NCBI RefSeq assembly: GCF_000471905.2
Contig: NW_006500104.1
Location: forward strand, 4,553,664-4,617,663
Reading direction: 5' to 3'
Source: Amborella trichopoda
Lineage: Eukaryota; Streptophyta; Magnoliopsida; Amborellales; Amborellaceae
Length of the DNA stretch: 64,000 bases
Position 1 is the stretch's first letter, and each line of letters begins with the position of its first letter. Positions 11,650 through 23,842 of the stretch are shown piece by piece. The notes beneath the pieces are model-generated. The model was not told where the DNA came from. It ran no database searches and saw only the letters and a program-made list of their open reading frames with translations. The position numbers were made by a program, and so were the translations under genes.

Positions 11650-12600
11650 ACACCAAAAAGAGGTTTCGATGACCTTAATAAACTTGAACACTAGCATGAT
11701 TTCAAAAAAGTAATATCCAAGAATACTAATAAGCAATGATGCCGATTACAAGTTGGCCATAAAATACAAGCTCAACGAAACAAGATGTGTGTCACACGTA
11801 TTAATTCACAAAGTTATCGCACAGATGCATTTTAAGATATTAACTTATGAAGTATAAATGATAGAACACAATACTTAAAATATGACAATAATTGTAATAG
11901 CAAAGATAACGAAGAGTATTTACTTCAACAGAGTATGATTGCATCAGCTATAAATTGTCGCAGTCAACAAGGGAAAAGGTTAACAACCTTTTCAAAGATT
12001 ATCAATAAAGCATTTATGTTCCATATTAAAATACAATGAGGTCAGTTTGTATTTTTGGAACATCAATAGTTGCTAAAGGTTATCTAACAAATGCTTCAAA
12101 GTACAACAAGCCACGCCTTTTAAATCCAATTGGCTATTTATCAAGGTACATTGTCAAAAAACAAAAAATATACTCAGCCGACTTATTAGGCACATAGATA
12201 TGCCATTAAAGAAGTGTATAAAAAATTTTCAAACAGCATCCAATTAAAAATATGACCATATATAAACATAAGGATATGTGTACATGTGAGTACTGTTCTG
12301 CCCAATCGAAGCCAAGTTGACTTCCAGAAGTCGACTCAACTCAATCAATCGACAAGTTTTAGATTCAACACTCGGTACAATGAGCTTTTCAATTTCTTCT
12401 AAAATTTGATGAAATAACTATAAAACAATTTCTGGCTGTCATGATAATAATTCCACAAGGTTGGAGGTATTTAATTAGTTAAAGCTCCAAGGTTCCAACA
12501 GTAGGTTGCACTTCGCTTGAATACTCTTACCTCCCCTATCAGCAACATAGTTATGGGCTTAGAAATTCCTCCCCCCTTCCCTCTCTCTTTCTCTCATACA
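11650..12600. other. No gene recognised (intron 2)
   Basis: AT-rich sequence with no recognisable domain or repeat. A short CT/CA microsatellite lies at about 12575-12612. Confidence 0.4.
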
Positions 12601-12619
12601 CACACACACACATTAGCGC

Positions 12620-13090
12620 ATTTTGTATTTTATTGTGTTTTTAAGGTAAACTTGTCACCAAACATCCAACCTTTTTAGTACACACAAATTCTTTCTTCAA
12701 GCTAGTGCTTCGGTATAGATAAAATAATATAGTACCTTTTTTCATCATTTACATAATATTTGCATATTTTGAATTTTATTTTTTTTGCACGGGGGATATA
12801 TGTCACCAAACATCATCCCTTTTTCAAACACACAAATTCTTCCTCCAGACTAGAGCTTGGGTACAGATCATCATCATCCAAGCCTTATCCTAATAAATTG
12901 GGGTCGGCAGCTTGGGTACAGATAAAAGATAAAATAGTTATAGTCTTTTTTCATCAAATACATATTTGCATGTTCTGCATTTTATTGTGTTTGCATGACA
13001 GACATACGTCACTAACATACTCCCTATTTCTCACTCACAAATTCTTCCTACAGGCTAGTGCTTGGATGTCGACAAAACAACATACTATGT
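12620..13090. repeat. Diverged tandem repeat of about 135-170 bp, three copies
   Basis: Three consecutive units share ttttattgtgttt or a close form, gtcaccaaacat, acacaaattctt and a gcttgg-gta-agata end. They start near 12620, 12766 and 12961. The middle unit is longer because it contains the 41-bp RTE insertion at 12869-12909. The repeat lies in intron 2 of the cyclase-like gene. Confidence 0.75.
12869..12909 (-). mobile_element. 41-bp extreme 5'-truncated RTE insertion with 14-bp target duplication
   Basis: The insert reads on the minus strand as the last bases of the RTE 3' end, including ccccaatttattaggataag and an ATG-repeat tail, and matches the 3' end at 47715-47757. It is flanked by perfect copies of gcttgggtacagat at 12855-12868 and 12910-12923. 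The neighbouring tandem units lack both insert and duplication, so the empty site can be inferred from them. Confidence 0.85.
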
Positions 13091-13342
13091 TTTCCATTTC
13101 AATTTGAATAATAATGCCTTAGATTAACTGCTTAGATTAACTGCTAGATCAATTTTAAATTGATTATTCCAACTTTTTTTATTTCTCTCGTATAGAGAAG
13201 TTTGAAAAATTCATCAAGCTTTGCTGAGTGGATGACTCGGCTTAGCTCGCTCCTAGTTAGGACTGATTTTGATTTTTAAAATAATGCACAAGGCAACATG
13301 CATGCACACATTTAGATTGATTAACTATAAAAAATAAACAAA

Positions 13343-13475
13343 TATCATAAACAGCACATGAAGTGAGTGCATGTATATAATATATTCACCCATAGTCCTA
13401 TACATGTATATCATAAACATCATATGAAGTGAGTGCATGCATATAATAATATATTCACCCATAGTCCCATTCACT
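13343..13475. repeat. 66-bp tandem duplication
   Basis: Two units (13343-13408 and 13409-13475) share tatcataaaca, atgaagtgagtgcatg and atattcacccatagtcc. They differ by a few substitutions and a 3-base insertion. Confidence 0.85.
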
Positions 13476-14558
13476 TGTATATACTGATGCATGTAATATG
13501 AACTCGTTGACACCCGATACCGATGGGCCTTCAGTATTGTTTCACATTGCATGCATCAGATCTGATGTTAAAAAGAACAAGGGCAGAAATGGTCAAATCC
13601 CACCTCACTAGCCAAAGGGGTAGGGATGGCATTCTGCCAAAAAAAAAAAAAGGCCTCAGATACATATCGGAGATCTGAAACCCCAATGCTTACCAATTGT
13701 AGAGAAAACAACCCAGTTGAAACTGTTCCATCTCTTATGTACTTAGGATAAGGGTTAATGATATATTGTTTTATCAATCCTAAGGAAAGACATCCACTTC
13801 GGAGGTGGGTCATCTCCTTTCTCTAATTCTTTTTCTCTCTATAGTCCTAAGGAAATACATAGATATTTTGGAAAGAGGGGTTGAAATTTGTGAATCAAAA
13901 AAGGATCTTTTGGAGGCCTTTCAGATCAAGGCATTCATGGACCTTGTTTGGTTTAGAAATGGAGCTCAATTCGCAAGTACATGGAGTGAGATTCTAAATA
14001 ACTAGGAGCAAGGTCCCTGATTTTTAGCAAATCGTCTTCATTGATAACTTATTGGGATCAAAGGATCGTGATCCTGGATCAGAATCGTGACCCGACCTAC
14101 ATAATTCCAACAATTATGGTGCAATACAATGCTACAGAATGCAGTCAAAGCAACTTGATGGCAGTTTCAAGCAACCTAACTATCTTATTCTCTGCATTTG
14201 CAGAAAACCAACTCATGTAGTCATTTAATGTAGGCATGCATCTGACCTTTTATGTTTATGTAGAGGTATTTGTACAGGTTTAGGTTCTATATGCAAAGAC
14301 AAAGCAAGGAATGTAAACTCTGTACAGCTTACTGAAAATTATTAGAAATTCTTTTCCTTAGCTTAATGTGTTGTCCCTTGATAATGTTTGCCACTCAATG
14401 CCAAGTTGCCGACTGGAAGAAATCATATTAATACAATTCAAAGAGTATTCAGAACAAAATCAATTTATAAGTCTTTAGCACAAGGGAGTTAGAAATGATT
14501 ACTAACAATAAACAAACACAGAAAAATTGATTATTTGAAAGTTTCAGGCAAACCTCAC

Positions 14559-14603
14559 CAGTTATGTTTTTATCTCTGGGTACATCCACGAGTAATGCAG
14601 GAC
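14559..14603 (-). CDS. Cyclase / kynurenine-formamidase-like protein, exon 2
   Basis: A 45-nt micro-exon on the minus strand. The acceptor is aatag (14604-14608) and the donor gtgagg starts at 14558. It encodes PALLVDVPRDKNIT, one of the most conserved stretches of plant cyclase-family proteins. The first two bases complete the Gly codon opened by exon 1 (G|GT), and the last base opens the Ala codon finished by exon 3. It also reads on beyond the donor in the same frame for some distance, which is chance. Confidence 0.88.
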
Positions 14604-15025
14604 CTATTACAAGGAAGAAAAAATTATTTTCAAATGCCAAATCATATTAACATAGAGAGAGTTCCATTAGAAGAAGAAACATTTCATGCTAATAAGCTTT
14701 GAGGGTCAATATTTCAAGATTGCATGCCTCGCAACTGACAAAATAACAAAGATGCATGTATGTATTTCAATTGAAACAAGGCAAGGAAATAAGACAAGTT
14801 AAGCAGCATAAGGACTTAGAATCAATCCACCTGAATGTAATTTCGTGCTACTTATAAGATGCAAAATAGTGAGCAGTTTCAAGAGTTGAATCACTTATCA
14901 ACAAAAGGTTCAAGAAAATAGTAAATACATTATGAATGTAAGATTTTCTATTGTCAATGCATTTTTAAAATGTCATATGTACATATTATAGTTACAGGGA
15001 TCTCCCAACCTGGGTGTCACTCTAG

Positions 15026-16100
15026 TGTTGGAGTATGTTGCCTTCAAAGGCCTTAAGAGCATGTAAAAACACATGATTATAGTGACATTGTCCTCCAATG
15101 GGAGTGTGGTCGATGTGTGACTAGAGAAACATGCTTCGTAAATATTTGTTAACGCAACCAGGGTTGGGCTGTCTAGGCCCATGGTAGTTTTAGCCAGGTG
15201 CAGTTGGCAGCTTGTACAGGCAAGGTCAAATCCTCAATGTTATTACCACACAGCAGGTACACATGATACCTGCATCTATAAGAAGCGACCCGTAACAGTA
15301 GGACATGTACATGTACTGAAGAAAGGACCCCCTGCACTATTGCGAGAAATTCCATGTGTCCATGCGAGACATGATTTGTCCTTAGGCAGACCAAGTAATC
15401 CATAAACTAGACTAGTGCTACCACTATTTATTGGCCAACATTGATGGACCATTCAAGAGCCCATGCGATTGACTTTGGGTCGTGGGTTCCAATGGGTGGT
15501 TTGAGAAGATAGCCCGAGGACCTCAGGTACTAGCATAGGTGGAGTGCCAGCATAAGTGGCGTGCCTTAGTAATTTGCATTTCCTGACCCGATTGATCCAA
15601 TTCTGTTTTGGAAATATTTATTATGTTTTAAATATTTTTTGCATCACAAAAAAGAATTTTTAATATGTATTTAACATTTTTATCAACATGAATTTTTAAA
15701 TCATAATAAATCATGCATAGGCATTTAAAAATACTAACTTGAAATTAAAAATATTGTTTGGGTAATTGAAATTTTCTGGGACCCACCTCAAACCCACGGG
15801 CCATGCATGCACATGGAGCAAGGCCCATATAAGTGTGACGCATGGGCCCATTAGGCTCCATAGGCCCACACACCCCTCTTCCTAATAAATCCAAATGTTT
15901 GCTTTTTATGTTAAATTGGACACTTTTATTTTAAGATGTTTGGTGGGTTTTAGGAAGCATGCAATAGATCTTCTTGAAGGCATAGGAGTTCTATAAACCT
16001 TCGAGAAGAATTTTAAGATAAAAAGATAATCTTTTTTGATAAAAAACATTCCTATTTTGGTAAGGAGAGAATGGGTCAACGAGACTCAAAAGGTAAGTGT
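15026..16100 (+). mobile_element. Decayed copia-type LTR (same family as 54229-56075)
   Basis: The start tgttggagtatgttgcc, then aaaggccttaagagcatgta, follows the order of the LTR start at 54229. Further matches are gggagtgtggtc, the gacatgtacatgt block, gatttgtccttagg and a gggcccattagg segment. The 3' limit is not clear. No internal retrotransposon region adjoins it, so it looks like a solo LTR in intron 1. Confidence 0.55.
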
Positions 16101-18050
16101 AATATTGTAAATAAAACAGCTTGATATGCTTTTGGAGCTTTTTTATTTTTTATTAAGATTGAGCTCCCTTGTATTATTATTAGTTATCCCAATGGGCCAC
16201 ATCCTAATATTTTTTTAACGTATTTTGGGGGATTTTTGTTACATAAATAAACCACACCTCAAAGGAATATAAAAATATGACTTAATAATTAAATAAATTT
16301 AATTAATAAATTTTTGTTCCCATTTTTTATTGAATTTTATGAGACTTAGATCTTTAATAATTTCTAATTTTAAAAATTATTTATTAGTTCAATAATCATA
16401 TGAAATGCCCTCCCAACATAGGGAACATCCAACATGTGACGTTCCCCCCCTCCTACTCCCACCTCCAACCACTAAGAAGATTCTCTTGATATTGCTAATT
16501 GCCAAACTAGAATACATGTTCAATCCAACAAAATGATTTTGTCCAATAGTATAAAGGAAAATAATATCAATAAACTCGACTGTCATCTCGGAACTTCAAA
16601 GTCCTCCTTGTTGCCATCCTTCTAATCAAGAAATTCCTCTACTTCTCATGCCTCCTTCCCTCTTTTTCGTTCCCTTTTAATTAATCGAGTTTTTCTTTTT
16701 AATTTTGTTTTCTACCCATAATGTAGTGATAGTTTAGCACTTACTAGCTCAACATGTTATCCTTAAGTTCCTTCACTTTATTTTCACATTCATTTTATCA
16801 TGTTTCTTTCTTTTGATTTTCTGGATTATTATTTGGTGTTGCAATCTCCAATGACTGCTATGATTCAAAAGCATTGCAAAACGACTATATTAAGCATATA
16901 CTTGCACATTTTTGCATTTGCATGTGTATGCATATACATGCACATCTACACCTCGATATTACAAATAACTATGTTCCAGGTACTTAAATTGTAGAGCCAC
17001 TTTCCATTAAAACATTTCTTTCACCTAGCATGGGTCAAACGTAGTTAATGCCAAACTTTCTTCTTATGTGACTGAATGCAAAATTGAAGTTCTGTGAAGC
17101 CTAATTAAATGGCAAAAGGTGTTGTAGAATTCTGAATGTGCAGAACATCTCCTCTCTTAGACATGTCCCGCACAATTCCAAAGGACATACTATCCTACCC
17201 TCTTCATTTTCAAGCTTAAAAAGAATGGAACTTCAGAAGCGTGCCAACATAGTTTGAATGATTTCCAGGTACATCTCTTAGCCTTCAAAGTGATTATAAT
17301 AATTGTCAAACAAGTGGCAGCAAATTTCAGTACAAATCTGATATCCCAGAATGTTCCTCTGCCCATTCATCTTCTACTAGGTTTCAGAAAATTTTCATAA
17401 TACAAAATAATCCTCCAAAAAATTGAATGAGACTTTCGGTAAAGGTTCACAGACACCAACATGTTACATGCATCAAAGTATGACAACACTGACCTTGGGC
17501 ACACTACAACTACATTATGCCCAAATTTCTAAATGTTGCTAGACAAGGGCTAAAAAATGGATAGAAATACTCACATATAAAACTAGAGTGTTTAGACAAT
17601 TTGCGAGATTCAATATACATACCAAAATTGTATTTCTCCAAAAGATATCTTCTAGATACATGACTAGACATGAAGGGCGAAGAAATGTTTACTAAAATGC
17701 TGATATCAGAGATGTTAGTGCCATAAGCGCCATTGCTAATATATTCTGTAAACATATTGATGATGATGCCCATAGAAAGTAAATTCATCAAAAAGTACGC
17801 ATAGATGACATATCAAGATGACCCATCTTGGAGGTCAAATTTCCAAATCTGGCTATGGCCTAGAGCCACAAATGAGGTGACTGAAATGAAACCCTTAAAA
17901 AGAATAACATAAGCTTAGGCTGATCTTAGAACAGAAAAGGTAAAGTAGATGATAGCTACCACCAGCATATTTATAAATAACCAAACTGACTTTGTTAACG
18001 TTAAGCTATGTTGGCTTTTGTACTTTAAAGGCTGTTGCTCATGTATTCCC
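16100..18050. other. No gene recognised (intron 1)
   Basis: AT-rich sequence without a recognisable protein or repeat family. Confidence 0.35.
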
Positions 18051-19830
18051 CATGTAGAGAACTCATTTCATCTCTCTAGTAAGGGTGCACAACCCAGTTT
18101 TGAGTGGGAATGCGGATTGGGCCACGGGGGACCAATTGGATTCTATGGATGATACAGATCACTAGAGTGTGTAATGTGAGGGTTATAGACTCTGCCTTGG
18201 TTTGTGGACTAGGCCTTGGCTAGATTGAGTAGCGAAACTTGCCCCTTGGGCCCGGCAGTGGCTTAATGCCTAATGCACCGGTTATACCTTGTTGAGATCA
18301 GCAGAGAGCTCAGTGGTAGGTGTGGTAGCACAAGGGAAATATTGTGTGAACAGGTAACTAGAACGACCAGTGATAGATTTCATGTGTGACGGTTGAAGGG
18401 CCGAGAGGGAAAGCACCAAAACCTCAACACCCCACCCTTGCATAATGTACACATGATAGTTGGGTTAGATAGTCTTTTGGTTAGGAACTGTGATATGTCT
18501 GTGTGTACATGTGCTGTGAGAGGACCCCTGCACTTGGATTGGTGCACATGTCTAGAATGACATTGACTTATTCTTGGGGAGGCATCTGAAATCCAGAGGA
18601 CTCTGTAGTTCATCCACATCTTTGCTAACTTTGATAAGTCAATCGTGAGCCCCTACAACGAGACTAACCGGTCATGAGTTATATTAGGTCATATTTCACA
18701 TTGAGGTGTAAGCTGATTGATGTGTTTTCCCATGGAATGCTCACTCATTCAGGATTTCCTAATGTTTTATTTTGAGATGAATATATTGCCTTTTATCTTT
18801 TCAAACAAGACACCATAAAATATGTGTTTTTGTGTTATTTAAAGGAAGAAGGATTCTAAATTAGAATTACTAATTTGCTTTATGAAAAACTACAAGCAGT
18901 GTACAGAAAATCGACTCGGCCAAGGTACTTGGACCTTGGCCAAGCCAAGTTACTCAGGCGCGTTCGAGTAACTCTCCTGATTCTAGCCCATTTAAAAATA
19001 GAATAAAATACGATAAAAAGAAAATAAATGACTGCTTTATATCATATATCTATATAACATGCCTTCCATATACAAAATTTTTCAAGTGGCACGCTGGTTA
19101 GTGGTTCTAGGCCCTTTTGAAAGGTTTTGGGATCAAACCCCCATGTGTAACTCTTTTGCGGTCCTGTTAAATAAATAAATAAATAAAATATATATAAAAG
19201 TTATAAAAGGTGAAAGAAGGGGATTCAAACCACATACGTAAGGGAAACAGGATGTGCACACAAACCAATAAGTAATTTTGTGGTTATTTGAATAAAATCC
19301 AACATCATAATATTTATAATTTAACACAAGTTGTACACCCTGCCAAGTCCAAGTGGATTCCGCTGAGTCCGGATCAACTAAATACAAAAAAATCTATGCA
19401 TGCCATTTTTGGGCATTGGAACACATGTGGGCCACAATAGGCACATGTGACCAATTAAGATCCAAGTGGATCACATGGGTCCACTGGCAATGAGCCCCTT
19501 GTAACCACAAAGTGTTTTAATGTGGGGGCCCACTTGCCACAAGCTTTTCATCATAGGCACAAAGAAATTACAAGTCACAGGTGATTTGAAGTTGTTACAT
19601 GTGTCGAGATTCTCTTGGGATTCTCTCTAGCCACTAAAAATATTCTCTTCAAGATTTAGGCGGCTTGATTTTAAACTGAATTTGTTTAAAAAGATATGGG
19701 AAGAATATTCTTTAAAGTCAAAGGGAATTAGTAGGGATCTTTTCTTGGATGGGAAAGGATTCCTGCTGGAAAATTGAGAGGGTGTGGATAAAACCACCAG
19801 GGACAAGGTCTGACCTACACCCTTGAAACA
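18050..19830 (+). mobile_element. Decayed copia-type LTR relic, interrupted by a SINE
   Basis: 18420-18740 aligns by eye with 54500-54790 of the large copia LTR: gtacacatgatag, tgtacatgtgctgtgagagga, cattgacttattcttggggagg, and a cgtgagcccctac / gtcatgagt segment occur in the same order. 19395-19540 resembles the later ggcccacatgg part of the LTR. The region between them contains a SINE and unrelated sequence. Boundaries are approximate and overall similarity is low. Confidence 0.4.
19082..19192 (+). mobile_element. tRNA-derived SINE with (AAAT)n tail
   Basis: The head contains a Pol III A-box-like ctggttagtggttct and a B-box-like gggatcaaaccccc about 35 bases later, the spacing of a tRNA promoter. 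It ends in taaataaataaataaa. The short length and A-rich tail fit a 5'-truncated or small SINE. Confidence 0.5.
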
Positions 19831-20348
19831 TGATAGTTGAGGCTTGGCGGTGGCTAAGTTTTAAAGGCCTCTCTCACCCCACAAATCGTCTATTGAAAGC
19901 ATAACTACCAATTCAACTTAAAGTCTAAATCAAGAACAGTCTACAAAAGTTGGACTAACTCTCCCATAATGCACAGAATACTTTTGTGAGACAAGGGCAG
20001 AGACGTTAAAAGAAGAGGGTTTCCTAGGGATTTCACATCATCGTCAAGAAGGTAGAAGGGAGTTCTACATGGCCAGTGCACGGTGGAAAACGATAGGAGA
20101 AACGTCTTCCATAGGCTGCACATCCGATTTCCATTGTCTCAAGGGTTGGGACGTCGAAGAGAAGACATGCATCTCCATGTTAAACACACAATGAAGAGAG
20201 AGACTCAAAGATGTTAACCTTAAACATGGAACGAAGAAGAAATAAAGGATTCTTCATGGGGCTACAATTTCATGGCAAACTTATCCTTCAGGGCCGAGCA
20301 GCATAGGAACATCTTCGAAGTAATCATGTAATTGAGAAAAGCAGGTCT

Positions 20349-20693
20349 CAGTTGCAGCAAAAACAAGCAGAAGGTGGAGGCAAAACAACCATGGAATTCT
20401 ATATAGGGCATAGGAGAGAGCAGTGGTCTTCGTTGACCTCTGCATGACACACCAATTGGGTCTCCTCAAGGCCTCTACATTAGGTATGTTGATATCCATC
20501 CCATCCCTGATCTGAGAATACAGTTGCAGCAAAAACAAGCAGAAGGTGGAGGCAAAACAACCATGGAAATCTATATAGGGCATAGGAGAGAGCAGTGGTC
20601 TTCGTGGACCTCTGCATGACACACCAATTGGGTCTCCTCAAGGCCTCTACATTTAGGTATGTTGATCTCCATCCCATCCCTGATCTGAGAATA
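20349..20693. repeat. 172/173-bp tandem duplication
   Basis: Units 20349-20520 and 20521-20693 are almost identical, both starting cagttgcagcaaaaacaagc and ending ctgagaata. They differ at a handful of positions, so the duplication is recent. It lies in intron 1 of the cyclase-like gene. Open frames over it are antisense or composition effects without family match. Confidence 0.92.
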
Positions 20694-22880
20694 CAGAACA
20701 CGTATCTTAAATGTCCATCCACTTGAGGAAAGTTGAAAAAGTCTCTCAAGCGTTGCTGCAAAATCAAGGTAGAGAAAGGTTTTCTCTACAGGCTGTTTGA
20801 AGTGCTCATGAGGAGAGTAAGCTTCTCTATGGGTTATTGTGTGCATGTGAAGGCGGAAGGCAACCTGTATGGGGCAGGTTGAAGAAAAGATGATCTTCAA
20901 AGGCTGCTGCATGCAAGAAAAAGATGAAAGAGTCCCTAGAAGTGCACAACATAGAAAAACCCTAGAGATGAGAAATCCCAAAAAGGGGAAAATAAACCTT
21001 ATGGATCGAGACATGCATAGTTATTGAGTTGTTTTCGAATTTTATAGAGGACTTCGTATGAGTTGGTATTACATCAATCCATAGAGATTCAACATGGCAG
21101 CAAACAGATCCCATGGCCTCCTCTGTATCTCGTTTTGTATTTCTTGATGCTGTAAAAGTGTAAAGATGTATGAAACTATGTAAGTGTATGGCAGCACCTG
21201 TAAAGTGGGCTTGTCCGTACTACGTACAATCATATGTGTCAGGAAAAAATTTCTGAAATTTGATACGTGACAAAAACCACTATAGCTGCTCACACAAGCT
21301 GTTTGTATCATATTTTTATTTCCCCACCTCAAATTGAGAGATTTCAGTCCAAAATCTACAGAAACACCAAACATATCAATAAAAACATAAAACCCCCCCA
21401 GAAAAGACATACCATGGACAACTTTGCATGAGGATGTCCACTTCACTCTAGTCATGAACAACACGATCATCCCGCAACTATCAAGTATCAAAATCTTAGC
21501 CCAACTTTACTTTTGATTTGTTTTGCATATCAGAGACCCACCAGCCTTCTTTCATCACTAGGCACCAACTCTCACATCCCTAGAGCATGCGCTATCCAAG
21601 AAAAGGCATCATATCCCAACAGTTTCTTATCATCCCATAGGAGAGAAATGAGTATATATAACAGCCAAAACCATCCATCCAAGACCTTCATCTTCCACTT
21701 GAAACCTACCTTACAATACCTTAAGTGCACAATTTCACATGACAAGGCCGTAAAAAATATTTCCTAACATGCCAACCCCCAACTACTACTTCTCTTTGCC
21801 CCCACAGCAATACAACCTCTAAAAAGAAGAAATAACCCCTCCAAACCAACCACATACGAGCATGTAACCTCGATTTTCATATAAAGACATAACCGTTGTG
21901 AAAATTTCTGTCTCACACTCCTCATGCTCCTCTACTTTCTAAGCCCTTACAGCCAAATGGACCAACAATAGATAAAGCCCCTTGAACATCATGCTTGAAA
22001 ACTGACATGATGAAAATATTTGCAGGCCTCTAAACATTTCCCAACCCGTTACCAGATCATTTTGTCTGTCCCATTGGTTAGCACATGTCCATTTACCCAC
22101 AAAAAGGAAGGCAACAGAGTTCTCACCATAACCAACCATGAGAATGTGATTGATATCACAGTAATTTAGGTCCAACAGATAAAGAGAAAGCCTAGAACTC
22201 GGACGGCCACTAAGAAATAGCAAAAATTGAAGTAATGCTTGCAAGGAACAGATTTAGTCTTGAGGCCTGATAGGTTAAAGAAAAGAAAAAACTATTAAAA
22301 GGAAAACTTGAAGTGAAAGAGCAGAATGGATGAACTCGTCAAATTAACATGCAAAGACCAAAAGTTAAAGCAATTTGGCCTAGCCTCACTTCTACTAGAA
22401 ACCATGACCAAAGATCTGCAGCCATAGAGAATAGAATATGCTATTCTGGAAAGCGTTATTCTTTTCTAGTAAGAAACCCAATGTGACTACAAATTTCTGA
22501 ATCTTAACCTCTTGACCAAAATAGTAGCACTTAGGTTCATCTTTGATCTCTTGTCTCTTTTCCACTAGCATAACTATTCTGTGGCTCTGATGAAACTTAC
22601 TATATAACTGAATTAAACTTCCCCCGCTGATTCCATTGTCTTCCTGCATCATTTAACTTATGGCTGGTGCCCTTTAAATAAAACATATGAAGTTAAATAA
22701 TAATTAAAACACCATCTATAAAAACCTCATTATCCATGAACGTACCAAAAGAAAATGCAGATTTTCTAAAAACTAAACAAATAAATAAAATACAGATAAT
22801 AATATTGTTTTGGGTCATTAAAGTTACAGGACAAAAAAATGGGGGATAATGACATCTTCTCTCTCCCTAGGATCACCAAA
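20694..22880. other. No gene recognised (intron 1)
   Basis: Several open frames of 80-147 codons exist on both strands but none resembles a known family. The block 19830-21060 has recurring gaag/cttc words and may be an unclassified repeat. Confidence 0.35.
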
Positions 22881-22894
22881 AGCAAATATGCTGT

Positions 22895-23195
22895 GTGTAA
22901 CTAGTCCCTGGAGTTTTAGCCTATTCGGAAACACCCTTGTGCGTCACACAAAAGGTTGTGGGTTCGAACTTAGAGCTCTTTTACAAAATATACCAAGCTG
23001 TCCTGCCCTTAGTTTTGTTATTTACTCTGCCGTAACCGGTCCCAAGTCGGTCATAAGCCCATTCCAAGGAGAAAGGAGGAGGGTTGTGTTAGGTAAGCAT
23101 CTACCCTAAAACTTTCCTGAATCCTGAATGATGATGGAATAGGATTTATGTAACTGACCCAAATATGGGATGATAATGATGACGATTGCGCCGGC
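22895..23195 (+). mobile_element. SINE with tRNA-like head and RTE-like 3' tail
   Basis: The head holds an A-box-like ttagcctattcgg and a B box gggttcgaac about 40 bases apart, as in tRNA-derived SINEs. The 3' end, gtaactgacccaaatatggg followed by gatgataatgatgacgat, resembles the RTE LINE 3' end (gtagccgtccccaattagttggg, then gatgatgat) at 47712-47757. This suggests a SINE that borrows the RTE machinery through a shared tail. It lies in intron 1, close to exon 1. The exact 5' limit is uncertain. Confidence 0.55.
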
Positions 23196-23359
23196 TAGTG
23201 AAGAAAAAAATAATACAAAAGAAGAAAAACAATCCAGATAATCAATAGCCCATATATCAATAGCTCAGATACCACTTCGGCTGCATCATAATGCATAACA
23301 AACAACACTATTTTCAATTTTTTTTTTCTTGTTTACAAGAAGAGAGAAGGAGAAAGGAC

Positions 23360-23753
23360 CGTTAAGGGTATGGAGGTCGAGGGTATCGACATCATAGCCG
23401 GCGTCATGGTATTCCTGAAAGACATGGGCAGGGGAGTCGACATGGGTGCCGGTGTGGGTGGGGAGCTTCATGACGGAGGAGTTGGCGAGGGAGCCGTTCC
23501 TCATGCTGAGGGCGAGCCACAGAAAGCTGCCGAGGCCTTCGGCGGAGTCCCATGAAAGCATGTCCTCCCTGATGGCGTGGCTTATGTCCATTATCCGCCT
23601 CCGCCCATCACCGCCTCCGCCTCCTTCCACAGTCTCTGCTCCGCACACACCAGAATCAAAACCGAAGCCAGAAGGATAAGCAGCCGACCCTGACGCCATG
23701 GCAAAAGCCACGGCACACAGGGAGAGGATCAAACCCATACGCTTCCCATCCAT
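23360..23753 (-). CDS. Cyclase / kynurenine-formamidase-like protein, exon 1 (start, signal peptide, metal-binding motif)
   Basis: The start ATG at 23753-23751 has a favourable context (acgATGG). Residues 1-25 form a signal peptide (short basic start, hydrophobic core [13 protein letters not shown], then GSAA), so the protein should enter the secretory pathway. Residues 26-53 are Gly-rich and variable. From residue 56 comes the cyclase fold with [10 protein letters not shown] and, at 100-110, [11 protein letters not shown]. This is the HxGTHxDxPxH metal-binding signature shared by bacterial kynurenine formamidases and plant CYCLASE proteins. The exon ends after Asn131 plus one base at the donor gtcctt (23359). 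In Arabidopsis such proteins are linked to growth and stress responses, but their substrate is not settled, so catalysis is family inference. Exons 1-4 give about 203 residues of an expected 265 or so. Confidence 0.9.
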
Positions 23754-23842
23754 CGTCTCACCAGATCACACAACAGAGGACAAAAGAAAAAGAAAAGTGG
23801 TGTTGACTTGATACCATATAACAAGTCCGGGAATAATAAAAT
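23754..23842 (-). promoter_or_regulatory. Short 5' leader / promoter-proximal stretch of the cyclase-like gene
   Basis: Only 79 bases separate the start codon from the target duplication of an upstream MITE (23833-23842). The minus strand has gttatatgg about 60 bases before the ATG, a weak TATA-like word. If transcription starts in this gap, core promoter sequences must lie in the gap or in the MITE. No strong element can be defined. Confidence 0.3.

Noticed and set aside
14449-14640. 63-codon minus-strand frame around exon 2 as a stand-alone gene
   Set aside because: Only 15 codons match the cyclase family, bounded by an acceptor and a donor. The rest is intron read-through.
20262-21014. 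Overlapping 62-147 codon minus-strand frames with repeated protein segments
   Set aside because: The repetition comes from the 172-bp DNA duplication. No homology was recognised, and the region is intronic.
23370-23679. Plus-strand frames opposite exon 1 with Gly/Pro-rich products
   Set aside because: They are antisense shadows of the GC-rich exon 1.
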